In this document: positions 20,551-32,600 of the stretch, piece by piece
Position numbering within the stretch: position 1 is the first letter of the stretch
Layout: each line of letters begins with the position of its first letter
From: Serilophus lunatus
Lineage: Eukaryota > Chordata > Aves > Passeriformes > Eurylaimidae
Length of the DNA: 64,000 nt
Assembly: GCA_013399895.1 (NCBI GenBank)
Contig: VXBA01002143.1
Location: forward strand, 830,024 to 894,023
Reading direction: 5' to 3'
The notes under the pieces: generated by a model
Told to the model about the DNA's origin: nothing
Database searches by the model: none
What the model saw: only the letters and a program-made list of their open reading frames with translations
Program-made: the position numbers and the translations under genes

Positions 20551-20862
20551 CAGAATCACAGAATATCTTGAGTTGCAAGAGACCCACAAGGATCATCGAA
20601 TCCAGCTCCTGAACTTGCACAGGACCATCCCCAAGAGTCACATCATGTGCCTGAGGGCACTGTCCAAATGCTTCTTGAGTTCTGTTAGGCTTGGTGCTGT
20701 GACCTCTTCCCTGGGAAGCCTGTTCCAGTGCCCAGCCACTCTCTGGGTGAAGAACCTTTTCCTAATATCCAACTTAAATCTCCCCTGACATAATTTAAGG
20801 CAAATACATTGGGCCCTGTCACTGGTCACCAGACAGAAAAGATCAGTGCGGAGTTAGTGATT
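20551..20862 (-). mobile_element. CR1 LINE 3' fragment with end of the reverse-transcriptase ORF, antisense
   Basis: On plus it begins CAGAATCACAGAATATCTTG, the antisense CR1 terminus. On minus an open stretch reads RKRFFTQRVAGHWNRLPREE and LTELKKHLDSAL, the characteristic C-terminal end of the CR1 ORF2 polyprotein. The element is 5'-truncated, so it is not autonomous. Confidence 0.88.
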
Positions 20863-20915
20863 GGATCCAATGATCCTAGAGGTATTTTCCAACCCTAATG
20901 ATTCTAAGGTTTTGA
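20863..20915 (+). mobile_element. CR1-type 3' tail, sense on plus
   Basis: Contains CCAATGATCCTAGAGGTATT and TTCCAACCCTAATGATTCTA, a sense-strand CR1 tail directly abutting the antisense CR1 fragment. The two are opposite in orientation, so they are separate insertions. Confidence 0.6.
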
Positions 20916-23900
20916 CTTTAAGAAGTTTCTATCTCGTTGGTATTAAGAGCTTGTCTTTCTGGGAGCAAACTTGCCAGTAAACAAGTTTTCTGTTGTTTTT
21001 TCTCCTACCGATGTACAAAACAATGGTAGCAGTTATGCTGATTGGGAGGAAATCAGATAATGGCTGTGCATATATAGTTCTGGCCTGATTTACACTAGTA
21101 TAACTCTGCAGACTCAGGTAATGTTGGATGAGGGATTACATTTTCCTCCTAAGCACACACACAAAATATTACTGCTGACTTTATTTAAGATGCTGCGCTC
21201 TGGCACTGCAATAATGGAGCAAAAGCTCTGCCTCGCATCTTATAATTTCACTCTTCTTTTTCCTAAGCACTTGGAAAATAGATGATCTCCTTTTAGTCTG
21301 AGCAGCTAATTAGGAGTTGTGACTTGCATCCAGTGGGATGAAATACAAGTTGGATATTCCTGCATTTTGTGTACCTTGAGCACCCACACACACATACGCA
21401 GCAGGAGGTGCTTTCCCCTCTCTCAAGTACAAGCCTATAGTCCTCTCAGAAATCTTTCACGCTGTTTCTCAGCTTTCCCCCCCTCGTTTTCTTCACGAAC
21501 ATGTCGCTCCAAACCCAAGTAAAAACCAACCTGCTTCATTCACATTCAGCTCCCAAGGAAGTAGTCATATGCACTGTTTCTTTTTTTCCCAGGACTTTCA
21601 ACTTGGGCCAGTGGGTCCTATTGCATGGAACAATTTACTACCTTTACATTCCCATTTCATGACCATAAGATTTAGTGAGCTCTGTGTCTCCAGCTCCCCA
21701 ATTTGTCTCTCTCCATAACCAGCATGTGGGGCTACTTTAGCAGTACAGTACCTATACCAGCAGCACTGCCACATGACACTCCTGTGCTATTTTCATCTCT
21801 GAGAGTTTCCAAAGACTTGGCTGCCTATGTTTCCCAGCCCGTTCATGGCTTGCTTGTTTAAAATTATTCCTCCCTGCTTTCTCCTATTTCTTAATAAATG
21901 ACACATGCAGCCTTGAAACAGATTGATCCCTGGCAGAAGCAGGAGTGCAGGTCAGATTAGTGAACTGGGAAGGGTTAGCTGCTCTGTGGGAAATGGTGGG
22001 TGTTTTTCCCCTCTTTGCTGCCTCAGAATGTGGAACACAAAACTATTCCCATGGATGTCTCAAAGAACTTCAGAACAGCCAGATACTTTTCCCTCAATCT
22101 GTTGGCTCCCAAGGCCTGTCTGTAGTGGTGTGTGACAGTTCCTGTGGGCAGGAGCAAAGATGGTCTTGTGGTGAAGTCACTTGGCAAAGGCAGCAGGTTC
22201 AGCTCCCAGCCCCTGTTGCAGAATCTTTGAGATCTTATCAGTGCCGGTCCAAGTTGTGCCTTCTCCCTCTCCCCAGAGCTCGTAACTGTGACTGTGCATG
22301 CTTGGCACGCAGACAGTGCTGAAATTAATTCTACTGGGAGAAAAACAGAAGGTACAAAGCAACATTTCCATTAACAATGTAATGTACTGTATTAGAAAAT
22401 CGAGCAGCCAGCTGCTATGCTGGAAACACCTTTGCATTTCATCTCTAATTGCTAACTCATCCTCCTTCATGAAGGATCAAGATCTTCACAGTGAGTCTTT
22501 TCTGAGAGATATCACTTGTTTCATGGGGTAAGAAAATAACTAAATCCCTTCCAGAGAAGCATCTTTTCTGACACCAAAGCCTGTGCTTTGAAATTTGTTT
22601 TTTCACTCCTCCAGGGTCTAATTTGTTCTCTTCGTTCATTTTGTAACAGCCATGTCTCTAACTTTAAAACATATCCTTTGGCAAAAGCCCAAGTCACCAA
22701 CAGTAAGTGTCTAAAGTTTGCATAAAGCAATGCAGGACAAAGACAGAAGTACTGCAGTCAAAGCACTTGATTGAAATCAGTGATTGTTTTTTCTCCTGCT
22801 GGCAAGGACTGCTGCACGCAGTGCTGTGGTGACAAACTATACTCCCGTGCAGATTTTGTTCGTCGTCTACTCCTTCTGGGCCATCAAGAGTCTTCTATAA
22901 AGACTCTGAACAAAGCCTGCAAACCACCTTGATAAAACAAAAGATTTTGCTAGAATGAGCAAGACCCTTCTCGACCCCGCCAGATCATGAAGCTCATTTG
23001 ACTCTCCTCCTGACTGCTGATGTTGACCTATGGCAAGCAGCAGGAGCATAAAACAGGCGTTGGTTAGAGTGGGACCACTCTCATTAGGGCAACACAGGCT
23101 AGAACTAGAATATGCTGGTCATAAAACTACATCCTTTTGGACTCACACACCAAGGCTTAAAAAGTAAAACCCCAAGTGCTTTTTCTCCTTTTTAATCAAG
23201 ACTGATTTTTATTGAATGTTCCAGGTTGGCAGCATTAAATGAAATTGACAATTTTCCTGTGAAAATGCCTTTGAAGTTTACATCATCTGTTTTCTTTGTC
23301 ATTAGCAGTAACCAAAATGGAAAGAACCAGTCAGGAAAATTAATCTTTGTCCAGAACCCTGTGGAGGCTTGACCTTGTCTGGCTGCCAGACTTCCACCCA
23401 GCTGCTTTCTCACTCTTCTCCTCAAAAGGACTGAGGGAGAAAATGACATGGAAAATCCCATGGGTTAAGTGCAATTATTAAGAAAAGCAAAAACTGCACA
23501 TGGAACTATAGTAAAAAGAGGAAATCATTCACTATAGCCTATCAGCAGACAGATGTACAGTTCCTTTTTGGGAAACAGGGCCTGAATATGCATAGGAATT
23601 TCTTGGGAATACAGACGATATCACCACAAATGTCCTTCCATCATCCTCCCTTCCCTCAGGTTTTGTTTCTGAGCAGGACATCGAATGGCATGGGATATCC
23701 CTTGGGTTATTTGTGGCAGCTGTCCCCGTTACTTCCCCTGCCCACCTCCTGCCCATATCCAGCCTACAGACTTTTAAAGCTGATGGTGGGGTGTTGGAGA
23801 GAAAGCTTTGATGCTGTGCAAGCGCTGCTCAGCAATACCCAAACTCAGTGTGTAACCAGTGCTATTTTATCCACAGATGCAAGGCAGAGACCAGACACAC

Positions 23901-26900
23901 TGCTGTGAAGAAGTTAAACTCCATCCCAACCAAACCAAGTACAAAGCCAGCCTGAATGTTGTCTGGCATGCAGCTGACTTTCTGAGACCATTCTCATACA
24001 AATTAACTGGAAATCAGATACATTTCTATGACACCTTTTGATTGAAGCTGCAAATAACTTCCACCTTGAATTTAAAGTAACACAAGGCACTCACCTTCAG
24101 TTTAGAGCTGTGTGATTTTTCTGGTGACTTTTCAGTCATGCCTCAAAATACACAAAGACTGCATGTGTACATTAAGTCACATCTTGTCAGATTGATCAGA
24201 CTAAGTGACTCCGTGCTTCAAGTGAGTGAGAGAAAAATCAACGTAAATCACAGACCTGTCCATGTATCTCCAAGGTGATCATGCGTGATGCTTCCAGAAG
24301 ACACAGGTTGAATGTGCTGTCATCTTGAACAATACTTTTGCCTGTCAAACTTGTGCTGAGCGCTTGTGGTTGCCCTGTTTGTATCAGTTGTCAGGCTGGG
24401 TCAACACGTTGCTGTGCTCTGTCGTGAATTCTCACTGACCTTTTGCAAAGAAAGCAAGCTGGAAAACAGGAAAGAAGCTGACAAAATCACTCATATCACA
24501 AGAAGGTTCCTGAACAAAGGCCCCTTACTTCTGATTTCCACATGTAATGGGCAAGAAAGGTCATTTTGTTCCTTTTCGTATTCCATACTAGTGAATAAAT
24601 ACTGATATATGTGCTGCTGACCTTTTTCTGAAGGTGTATCAGTATCAGGCACCCATCTGCATGGACATATCCGTGGCAAAAAGCCAAATGGATACAGAAG
24701 GGGAGCAGTATAAGAAGCATTCGGACACAGCGTAGTTTATTTGAGCTCAGAACAAGTGTGTCTAACTGCAGCATACAGCTATGTTAATAAATTGTCCTGG
24801 TAAATGTAATTCATTCTGCATTAAGAACTGAAGTCCCCAGTATCTTCATCTTATAGTTGTTTAAAGGAAGCCTGTACTGAAAAGGAAGGAGTTAACATGG
24901 TTAAAGGAATTGTGAATCATTAGTACAACCAACAGGCCACCCATAAATGTGTATCAAATGTTGAGCTCAGCAGGAGTTAGTTACAAAACTAGGGCACTTA
25001 ATGAGTCATAAAGCACTAGGAATCATGAGAGATGGCATTAAACAAACCATTTCTGCCTCTTCTTGGCTTGTCCAGAGACCGTGACAAGAAGCCCTCTACT
25101 GTTTCAGCTTTTCCTGTCAAAATAACATTTTTGACTCACACTGAATTATAGCTGTTCCTGAGCTTCCCAAGCCAGGGAGCTGGTGCCACCTGGGCAGCCC
25201 TGGTGGGAGAAGAAGAAGCTGGCAGCAAGTATCTCCTCTCCAGACCTTTGCAGGTCATTGATTGTACCATTTGGTAGTGTAGTATTCTTAGCTCTCCCTC
25301 TGCTTCCAGCTCCTCGCATGAAAGATATTAATACTCATGTAACACTGAACAGTGGGAGAGGAAGAGGTCTTAGAATAAAGTAGGGTGGCAATTAGAAAGC
25401 TTCATGTCCAGGGCAAGTCCTGTTATTGGTTTAATTTTAGAAGTGCTTGACCAGTCAAGGCTAATGCCATTCCTAGACTTCCCCTCACAATGGGGAACTG
25501 TCAGGAACTGGAGTATTCCATTAAGCTGTCGTTGCTCCAACCAGCCTCCTCTGGACCTTCCATCACCTGGTGCCTCAGGAGAAGCATTGAAACTCAGATC
25601 CTTGGCCTCAGCACTGGCCTGAGCTGTGTGAAATATGTGTTATATCTCGCCTTGGCTCAAGTTCTCAGCTTGACCTCAGATCTTCCCTGTTAGTTTGGCC
25701 TTGCCTGGACATGACTGGACTGTGGCTGCTCATGATTACTGCCACTGCACCTGGCTCCATCACCTTGTCTGGCTCCCAGCTCAGACACCATCCCTGAATT
25801 GCACTGCCACTCATGGAACAGCCTCACGGCCCTAGGGAGTGTACTGACACCAGTAAAAATTCACATAGCAGTTGCTAACAAAAGTCAGTGAGAGGAAACT
25901 CAAGTGTTGCAGGAAATGGCTCACATAGGGTAAGGAGAGGCATCTTTTCTGGCCTTCTACTCCTGGCGCATATCACTACCAGCAGCTGACATTTATTTTT
26001 TCCCTATTTCTCCCCAGGTGTTTTGTTCTGTCCACAAAAGAAAGGATAGATCTGCCTCATTCAGTTGGAGTATCAAAAAGGTAACAGTGCCTGCTGTGAA
26101 CTCTACCTGCTTCTCTCTGACATGATGGAGGGAATTTCGAGTGATGAGTCCTCCTGCCCTAAAATGTTTGAGACATTGGGAACCATCCCTTGGAGATCCA
26201 TTTCTTCCCCATGGATTGTGAAAAGAGTTTAGTGTAGCCTGGATACTTCTCAGCTCTCCGAGTATCCAATATGTGACAAACTGCCATGGCTTGTGTAGCT
26301 TGGAACCAAATGTTACACAGCCGTTATTGCACCCAGAGGATGCTCCTTTAAGTTCTTTCCAGACCCATGGGTGAAACCCTGGACTTGCTGACAGCAAAGG
26401 AGAGCCCAATAAAGATGACTTTGGCCCACAAAGCCTTCAGATTCCCTGCAATACCTTATTTGAAGCCACCTTATGGGTTTAGATGGATTTCCTTTCACAA
26501 ACAAAGTCAGAGCATAAGAAAAAGCCTGTTGTGTGAAGATACAAACAGGATAGGCCACTGAAACTTTAATCCCCTACAAATATGGACACTCCTGCTACTC
26601 AAGACAGAGATACAATGCCCCAAGGGTTGGTTTGGTGTTAGGGACTTTGCCTATCATGTTTGGGTCCATTCAAGAACATTATCTTGGAGGAAGACTCAAC
26701 TTTGAGGGATCATCCAGTCCAAAACTTTTCCACAGCATGAAATTAATTTTTAACATGAAAACAAAGCAGGACCTTATAGATGATGACTCTTTGAGAAGCC
26801 ACAAATGTTTCCTTTGTACAGGAAGACACTCGAGCCCTCTGTGAGGAAAAAAACCTCCAGCCTGAAATCTGTGATAAATCAGCTTTGAAGGAGAGGCAGC

Positions 26901-29319
26901 TCTGTTGTACAGCTATGTAGAAAAAGATATTCACTTTGTTTTGCTTTATGTATTTTGTTAGAAGTCTGGAGCTTAAATTTTAAATCAAGTATTTGGGAAC
27001 ACACTGTGAAGCAGACCATCAGCATGAATAAAATATGTTCGTAGGGACATGTTGAATTTAGTGTGACTGTTTGGCAACCTCTGTATTGCAGTGAGGAAGT
27101 ACTTAGTTGTGGCAATGCAGAGTGGTGTTTTTTTTTTTTTTGGCTGAAGTAAAAGACAGAATACAAATGAAGCAGTTGCTGCAGAATGCCAGCTCTCAAG
27201 AAAAGATGCACAGTGTCCAGTCTGAGTATTTCAATGTTTTAAAAAAATGATGGCACTACTAAAACTTTAAACTTCTGACCTATAGGAATAGAAAGGCAGA
27301 GCAGTGCTTTCCCTGAGCTCGTGTTGTCATTGAATAAATCAGGAATATTCACTAAACAAGAAATACCCCTGAGCATTGCAGAACCCCATATCCATCAGGT
27401 TTCATCTGTCTTGCTGTGGAAACTGGATAAGGCAGCTGCCAAGGTTAAAAATTGCCTCCTGAATTAATGTGTCCTAAATTAATATTTCTCTAGATAATCT
27501 CTTAGCAGAGAGGTTTGCTCTTTGTATAAACCACTTCTATTTACAGGGCTATGTGCCTCTTATCAAACCAGTGTAATTGTGATTTGCAATCCTTTAAGGA
27601 AAGATTTCTACCTCTGGTGTGACCCTTGCAGGGCTCTTTAGACATAGTGCTTTTCCTGCTCTCCTACTGCCCCTCATTTCATCCCCTTACCCAGGTCTCA
27701 TCCTCCCTACTCACCTGCAGATGTTTTTGCCCTACGCAGTCCTCTTCTCCCGCAGTCCCATCTCTGCTGAAGGGCTCTTTACTCCTTGAACATAGATTGA
27801 CTTCCTCTGCCTCCTTCAAGACTTGTTGCTCAGTCTTCTCCCTGGACATATCTCACTCACTTTCTTACAAGAAAAGCATCTTCAAAAGAAGTTCCAGTTG
27901 CGGTGGCAGCCACTTGCTGTGCAGCCCTTCCCATGGAAGGCAAGACTGAAGCCATCATACTGCTTGCTAGTTCTCCTCAGCACGATGAGGGCTGGTCAGT
28001 TTGTACAACCAACATTTCAGTTTTACAGACCAGTGTCATGGTGAAAGCTATGGAGAAGGACCCATCCATCTCTGTACTCAGGGTTAATCGTTCCTTTCTT
28101 TGTGTGCAATATACTGTCAGGAGGGAGTTTGTTGTGCTCAGGCACAGGCATTGTATCCTCACCTTCCGTTGCTGTGGTGGTCTTGCTGCAAGTTGTTCCA
28201 GGGAGGCAGCTCCCTCTTGTTCATGACATAGTCCACCAGTCACACTGCAGAGACCAGAGCTGCACACAGTGCATGGTCACAAAGTGAATGACTCCAAGGG
28301 AAATTGCAAAGCAAAGCCTAGTGCTGTTATGTCTCTATCAGTCTTCCACAGCTGGCTAAGATGCCTCTTTTGGACCCATTAATAGGGAAAGTTACATTTC
28401 TCCGTAATTTCCCTGAGGACTGAACACATCTCATCAACTGAAGGAAAAAAGGTGGTGACCTGCCTAATTATTTCCAGGATAGTCCTTCCCATCAAGGATT
28501 GAGAATGTCTGGAATATATTCCTGGGAGAAGCTAAAATGCCAAAATCTGTTTGTCTCAAATCCAAATGAGAATTTGAAATATGATAAAGTGCTTATGCTG
28601 CACAACAGTTACCAACATGCTTTTTCTTTACAGTTGTATAAATTCTCCCTAGCACAGAACAAAACCCCATTTCCCATCCTACTTCTTGACCCTTCCTTAT
28701 TTTACTTCAGTGTAGAAAGAACTTGAACAAAGCAGGAAAACTGAGCTCCTAATCTAAACAACTCCTGCATATATTTTAAGATCAGTGAAATGGTAAAGCT
28801 CTGGTTTTCTTTTTCTTTGTCTTAGATGGTTTTTGCAGATGTATCACAGGGGTGAGATCTGCTCCTGACAGCAATGCTAACCTTTTTTTCAGGCAGTGAT
28901 GGAAAAGGTCTTTTGGACCTGCAGAGCAGTCTCAGAGCAGAGTTATCTCTGGCTCTACCTTCTCACCTCTTACAGCTGCCAAGCAGTTGACAACTTCAGT
29001 TGACAGCTTATGGACTTCTATTATATTTTCTCACAGCACAACCTCTCCTCAATATCAGCATCTCTGTATTGTCTGAGTGAACCTATACTGTGTTTGGCAT
29101 CAGCTTTATCAAACATTGGGTGAACCCCCCCAGTGGCTGCCTCTAGATTTTTGACAAGATTTGGGACAAATTCTTCTGCATACTGCTCATGAAGACTTTT
29201 TAGCAGAGGCTTGAAGTTAGCCTAGAAAATTTCTGTCTGAGAAACAGCAAAGCAAAAAGTAAACAATATCCTAGTATTTGGCCTTTTTCAAAACAATGGT
29301 AGAACTTTCTCAAAATACA
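20916..29319. other. Intergenic DNA, no gene recognised
   Basis: About 8.4 kb of the NDUFB4-FSTL1 spacer. Visible are a short CA-rich tract near 21387, a weak CR1-like stretch near 26690-26740, a C/T-rich stretch at 27640-27860 and a poly-T run near 27128. Open frames up to 138 codons show no family resemblance. Confidence 0.6.
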
Positions 29320-29682
29320 TCTGTAGTTCTCACAAGCAGCTTAAGACCTTTCAAAGTAGCTTAGATCTCTCGCACAACAACAGCAAATTTCCCTTATCAA
29401 CAAGTGCTCTGCAAAATATATTTTGCAGAGCTTTTCTCATGCTCTTGTGAACAACAGTTCTAGCCAATGTCAAAATAATAGTAAAAGTTCTCAAAACAAA
29501 AGAAGATGATCTAATGCTTCAGCTTGATCCAATGAAGAAGTAAAAAACAATTGTGTGGACCAATAAAGACGTAAAGTACTGGTTCCTAAAAAGTATAAAA
29601 GATGAAGTTTTCTCATTAAAATGGCTTCCTGGCTGAACTCCTAGCTTGCTCATTTCTAAGTCTGCCGCTCCGTCTTACAACA
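29320..29682 (+). mobile_element. Candidate solo LTR of an endogenous retrovirus (start uncertain)
   Basis: The right part has LTR-like order: CCAAT boxes at 29529 and 29560, a TATAAAA box at 29594-29600, an ATTAAA signal at 29615-29620, and an end reading GTCTTACAACA, which gives the usual terminal CA. No tRNA primer-binding site and no retroviral genes follow, so a solo LTR is more likely than a provirus. A matching target-site duplication was not found, so the left border is a guess. Confidence 0.4.
29406..29431. repeat. Perfect 26-bp palindrome
   Basis: Two 13-base halves, GCTCTGCAAAATA and its exact reverse complement, meet without a spacer. It lies inside the candidate LTR. Confidence 0.9.
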
Positions 29683-32600
29683 GGTACTGGCCTTGTCCTA
29701 CGCCCCTAGGGAGACCTTGGGGCACAGCATGCAGCCCAGCTTCCTGCAGAGGGATGTCCCTAGCAGTTTAGGGCTGATGGTGTTTTTTGGCATTGGCTTG
29801 TCCTTGCCTGATACATTATTCCTGATGAAAGGAAAAGTCAGGATTAGATGTCCCTTGGACAGAATGTTAGTTGATCGGGGCATAGATATTTTGAGGTGAT
29901 TTATTCTGTCAAAGGGTTACTTTCTTTTTTAGAGTTGATTGTTGTTTGAGCTCTGTGGCGGTGAAGGGCCAGGATGTGATGAGGAAAAGGTGGTCTTTAG
30001 TTCAGGGCAGGAGAAGTGAATCACCAGCTGTAATTGCCCTTGCAACACTGCTTGATACCCTCCTGCTCTTATGGCCTGACCTTGTCTCAGGATTTGAAAT
30101 CTTTGGATCCAGTCCAGGATTTCTGAAGAAAGCATCAGTCCTTCCTAACAGTGAGAAGTAGCACTGAAAGCACAGTGGGTTAATGATGATGGTGAAAAAA
30201 ATACCAATAAAAATAGTCTGACAAAATTTCTCCCAACAACCACTTTCATTTGTTTTCTGTTTTGATGTACATTTCTGTTTTGTTTGGCAGAAACTAAAAA
30301 AATATTTTTGTTTGTTTATTTTTCACCTCCTTTTCTCCTCTTTATACTAGTTGCTAAGGGAAACAGAGGAGTAAAAATGAGGGAAAAGTGAGTAGGATAA
30401 AGGGAAAGAAAACAATTCAGGTTTTGTTATTTTGAATTAATTTTTTTCAACCAAACTCAGAAATATCATCATGATAAAATTACAAGAAAACTCCTTTCAG
30501 CAAAAGCTGCTGGTTCTCTGTGCTTTCTCAAATCAATTCCTGCTACATGGTGTGTCCTTGAGTGTAGGAAAGGTAGACTACCATGAGATATCCAGAAAAT
30601 GTTGGCTCCTGACAACATCACTGGTTTAGTTTTAGAACTGCAGAAAACCAAGAGCAAATCCTATTTATTTTCTTAGCAATTATCCATAGCTGCTGCTTCA
30701 CATTAAAGAGTAACTTTAGGGTGCTCTCCTCTGCATTAATGACCGAAGTGTCTTGAGACTCTACATATGCTGGTCTGGAAGGTGTGTGCAGGTGTGCTGG
30801 AATCCTGCTCCAAGAGGATTATTATTGATGGGAAACTTCAGCTGCCTTTCCTGAGATGAAATCAGTGAAACTCTGAAGAAAGCAGGAGGGGAATAGCAAT
30901 GATGCAGCAAAACCCTTTCCTAGAAAAAGGAGATCTTTTCTCCAAGGACTCACACTGCCCTTCAGAGATCAAAAGATAGTCAAAACAAGCTCTATACTCC
31001 TTTGGGCTGTATCAAACATCTTACTGAAAAACTGTTGCTCTTTAAAAGCTCTAGAACACTTTTTCATATAGGTAGCCAACAGAGCTAAATGGGGAAGGGG
31101 GGGGGTGAGCAATACAGCCCCAAACTATAGTGAAGGTTCAAAAAGGAAGGGATCTCTGATCTGCTTCAAAATTTAATATAAGTTTTCAAGATATGTTTCA
31201 GCTGAAGCAGTAAAAATAATAAAGATCAGAAATAATTCTGTCCAGTATTCTGGGTTTCAACCCAAACTAAAAATTCTAAAGGGAAAAATAAAGGCTTATA
31301 ATAGAAGCGCTGACTAAACTGAGCTGTGATCAGTAATGCTTCTTCTACACCTTAATTCTTAATCCTGAACTGCATTCTTTGGGTAAAAATAGCCACTGCC
31401 AAAAATACTAATTACTTTAAAGAAGCTGCAGTGCCATCATTTCCAGAGGAGCTTCCTGTTGTTTCTATGTACAATGTTTAAATAAGCATCTGGTTCAGAA
31501 AATAATATTGGGGTTGCAGTAGAACGCTTCCAGTTGCTGTTTAACTTTCCCAAAGAAAAAAACATAGGGAATTTACTTACAAAGAGCCTTGTGTAGGAAC
31601 ACTGAATATGTAAGATCTCAAGCCAAGCTGAGACAGAGCTTTGGGGATCTGATCCCTCTGTCCTTCAACAGAAAGGACAAGCTGGTGTGTTGGCCCTGCA
31701 AAAAAGCACAAAGGAAAAAGGACAAAAGCAGTCTCCCTCAGCTTGGTCCGGTAGCCAATGCCTGTCGTCATGATGACCAAGTCCTGGTGGATTATTAAAT
31801 GTCAAAACACCATCTGACATCTGACATCTGCCATCTGACAATGGGATGAAAACTCATTCTTGGGCTGCTTCGAGAGCTGCATGCACAACATGTCATGCTG
31901 AGACAGGGCCAATAGGAGCACTGTGCCATTTCTTCAAGGCAGAAGAGCTCCTGACAGGGCAGGGTTGTGCAGTCCTGATGCCTGCTGCAAAATGCCAAGA
32001 GGCTTCATACATGATGACAGACTTTTCCTGCCATGTGCAGTCCAGCCCATGGCCCCCTTCACCCAATAAGCAATGTGACTGATGAACTTTTACAGCGATG
32101 GCTGTCCTTCTCCTTTGTCTGTCTCCTTTGTGCTCGTTTATCTTTCACCACTACCAGCTGCAGCCTAGCGGATTGTGTCTAACAGCAAGCAGTGTGAGGC
32201 CTGATTTTGTCCTTGGCTCTCTTTCTAACCTTGAGGTATCTCTTCCCCTGCCCTGTTGATGGTATGGGGCATTGCAAGTGGTCTGTATCCCATATACTGG
32301 AATTTCTTAATGGAGATTGCCTGTTCAGTTTTCCGAAGGACTCAGGACTAAGTCTGCACTGTAATGGATGCTATATAATCATCTTGAGGCTGTACCTCAC
32401 TGTCACAAGGGAGGCATAGCCCAATGTCTAAGAACTGAGGCAAAAAATCATTGTGGGAAGCTCATAAACTCATAAAGGTTCTCCTCTGGTCACTGCAAAA
32501 GGACCACTAGAGCAGATTCTCACTAAGGCTAAAATTCTGGGAAGAAAGAGAATTTGACATCTGAGTTATCTAAGTCCTTAGTGCACAAGTCAGGAGACAG

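Noticed and set aside
26690..26740. CR1-like phrase GGATCATCCAGTCCAAAACT
   Set aside because: Only about 20 bases are convincing. The flanks do not continue into CR1 sequence, so it is not listed as an element.
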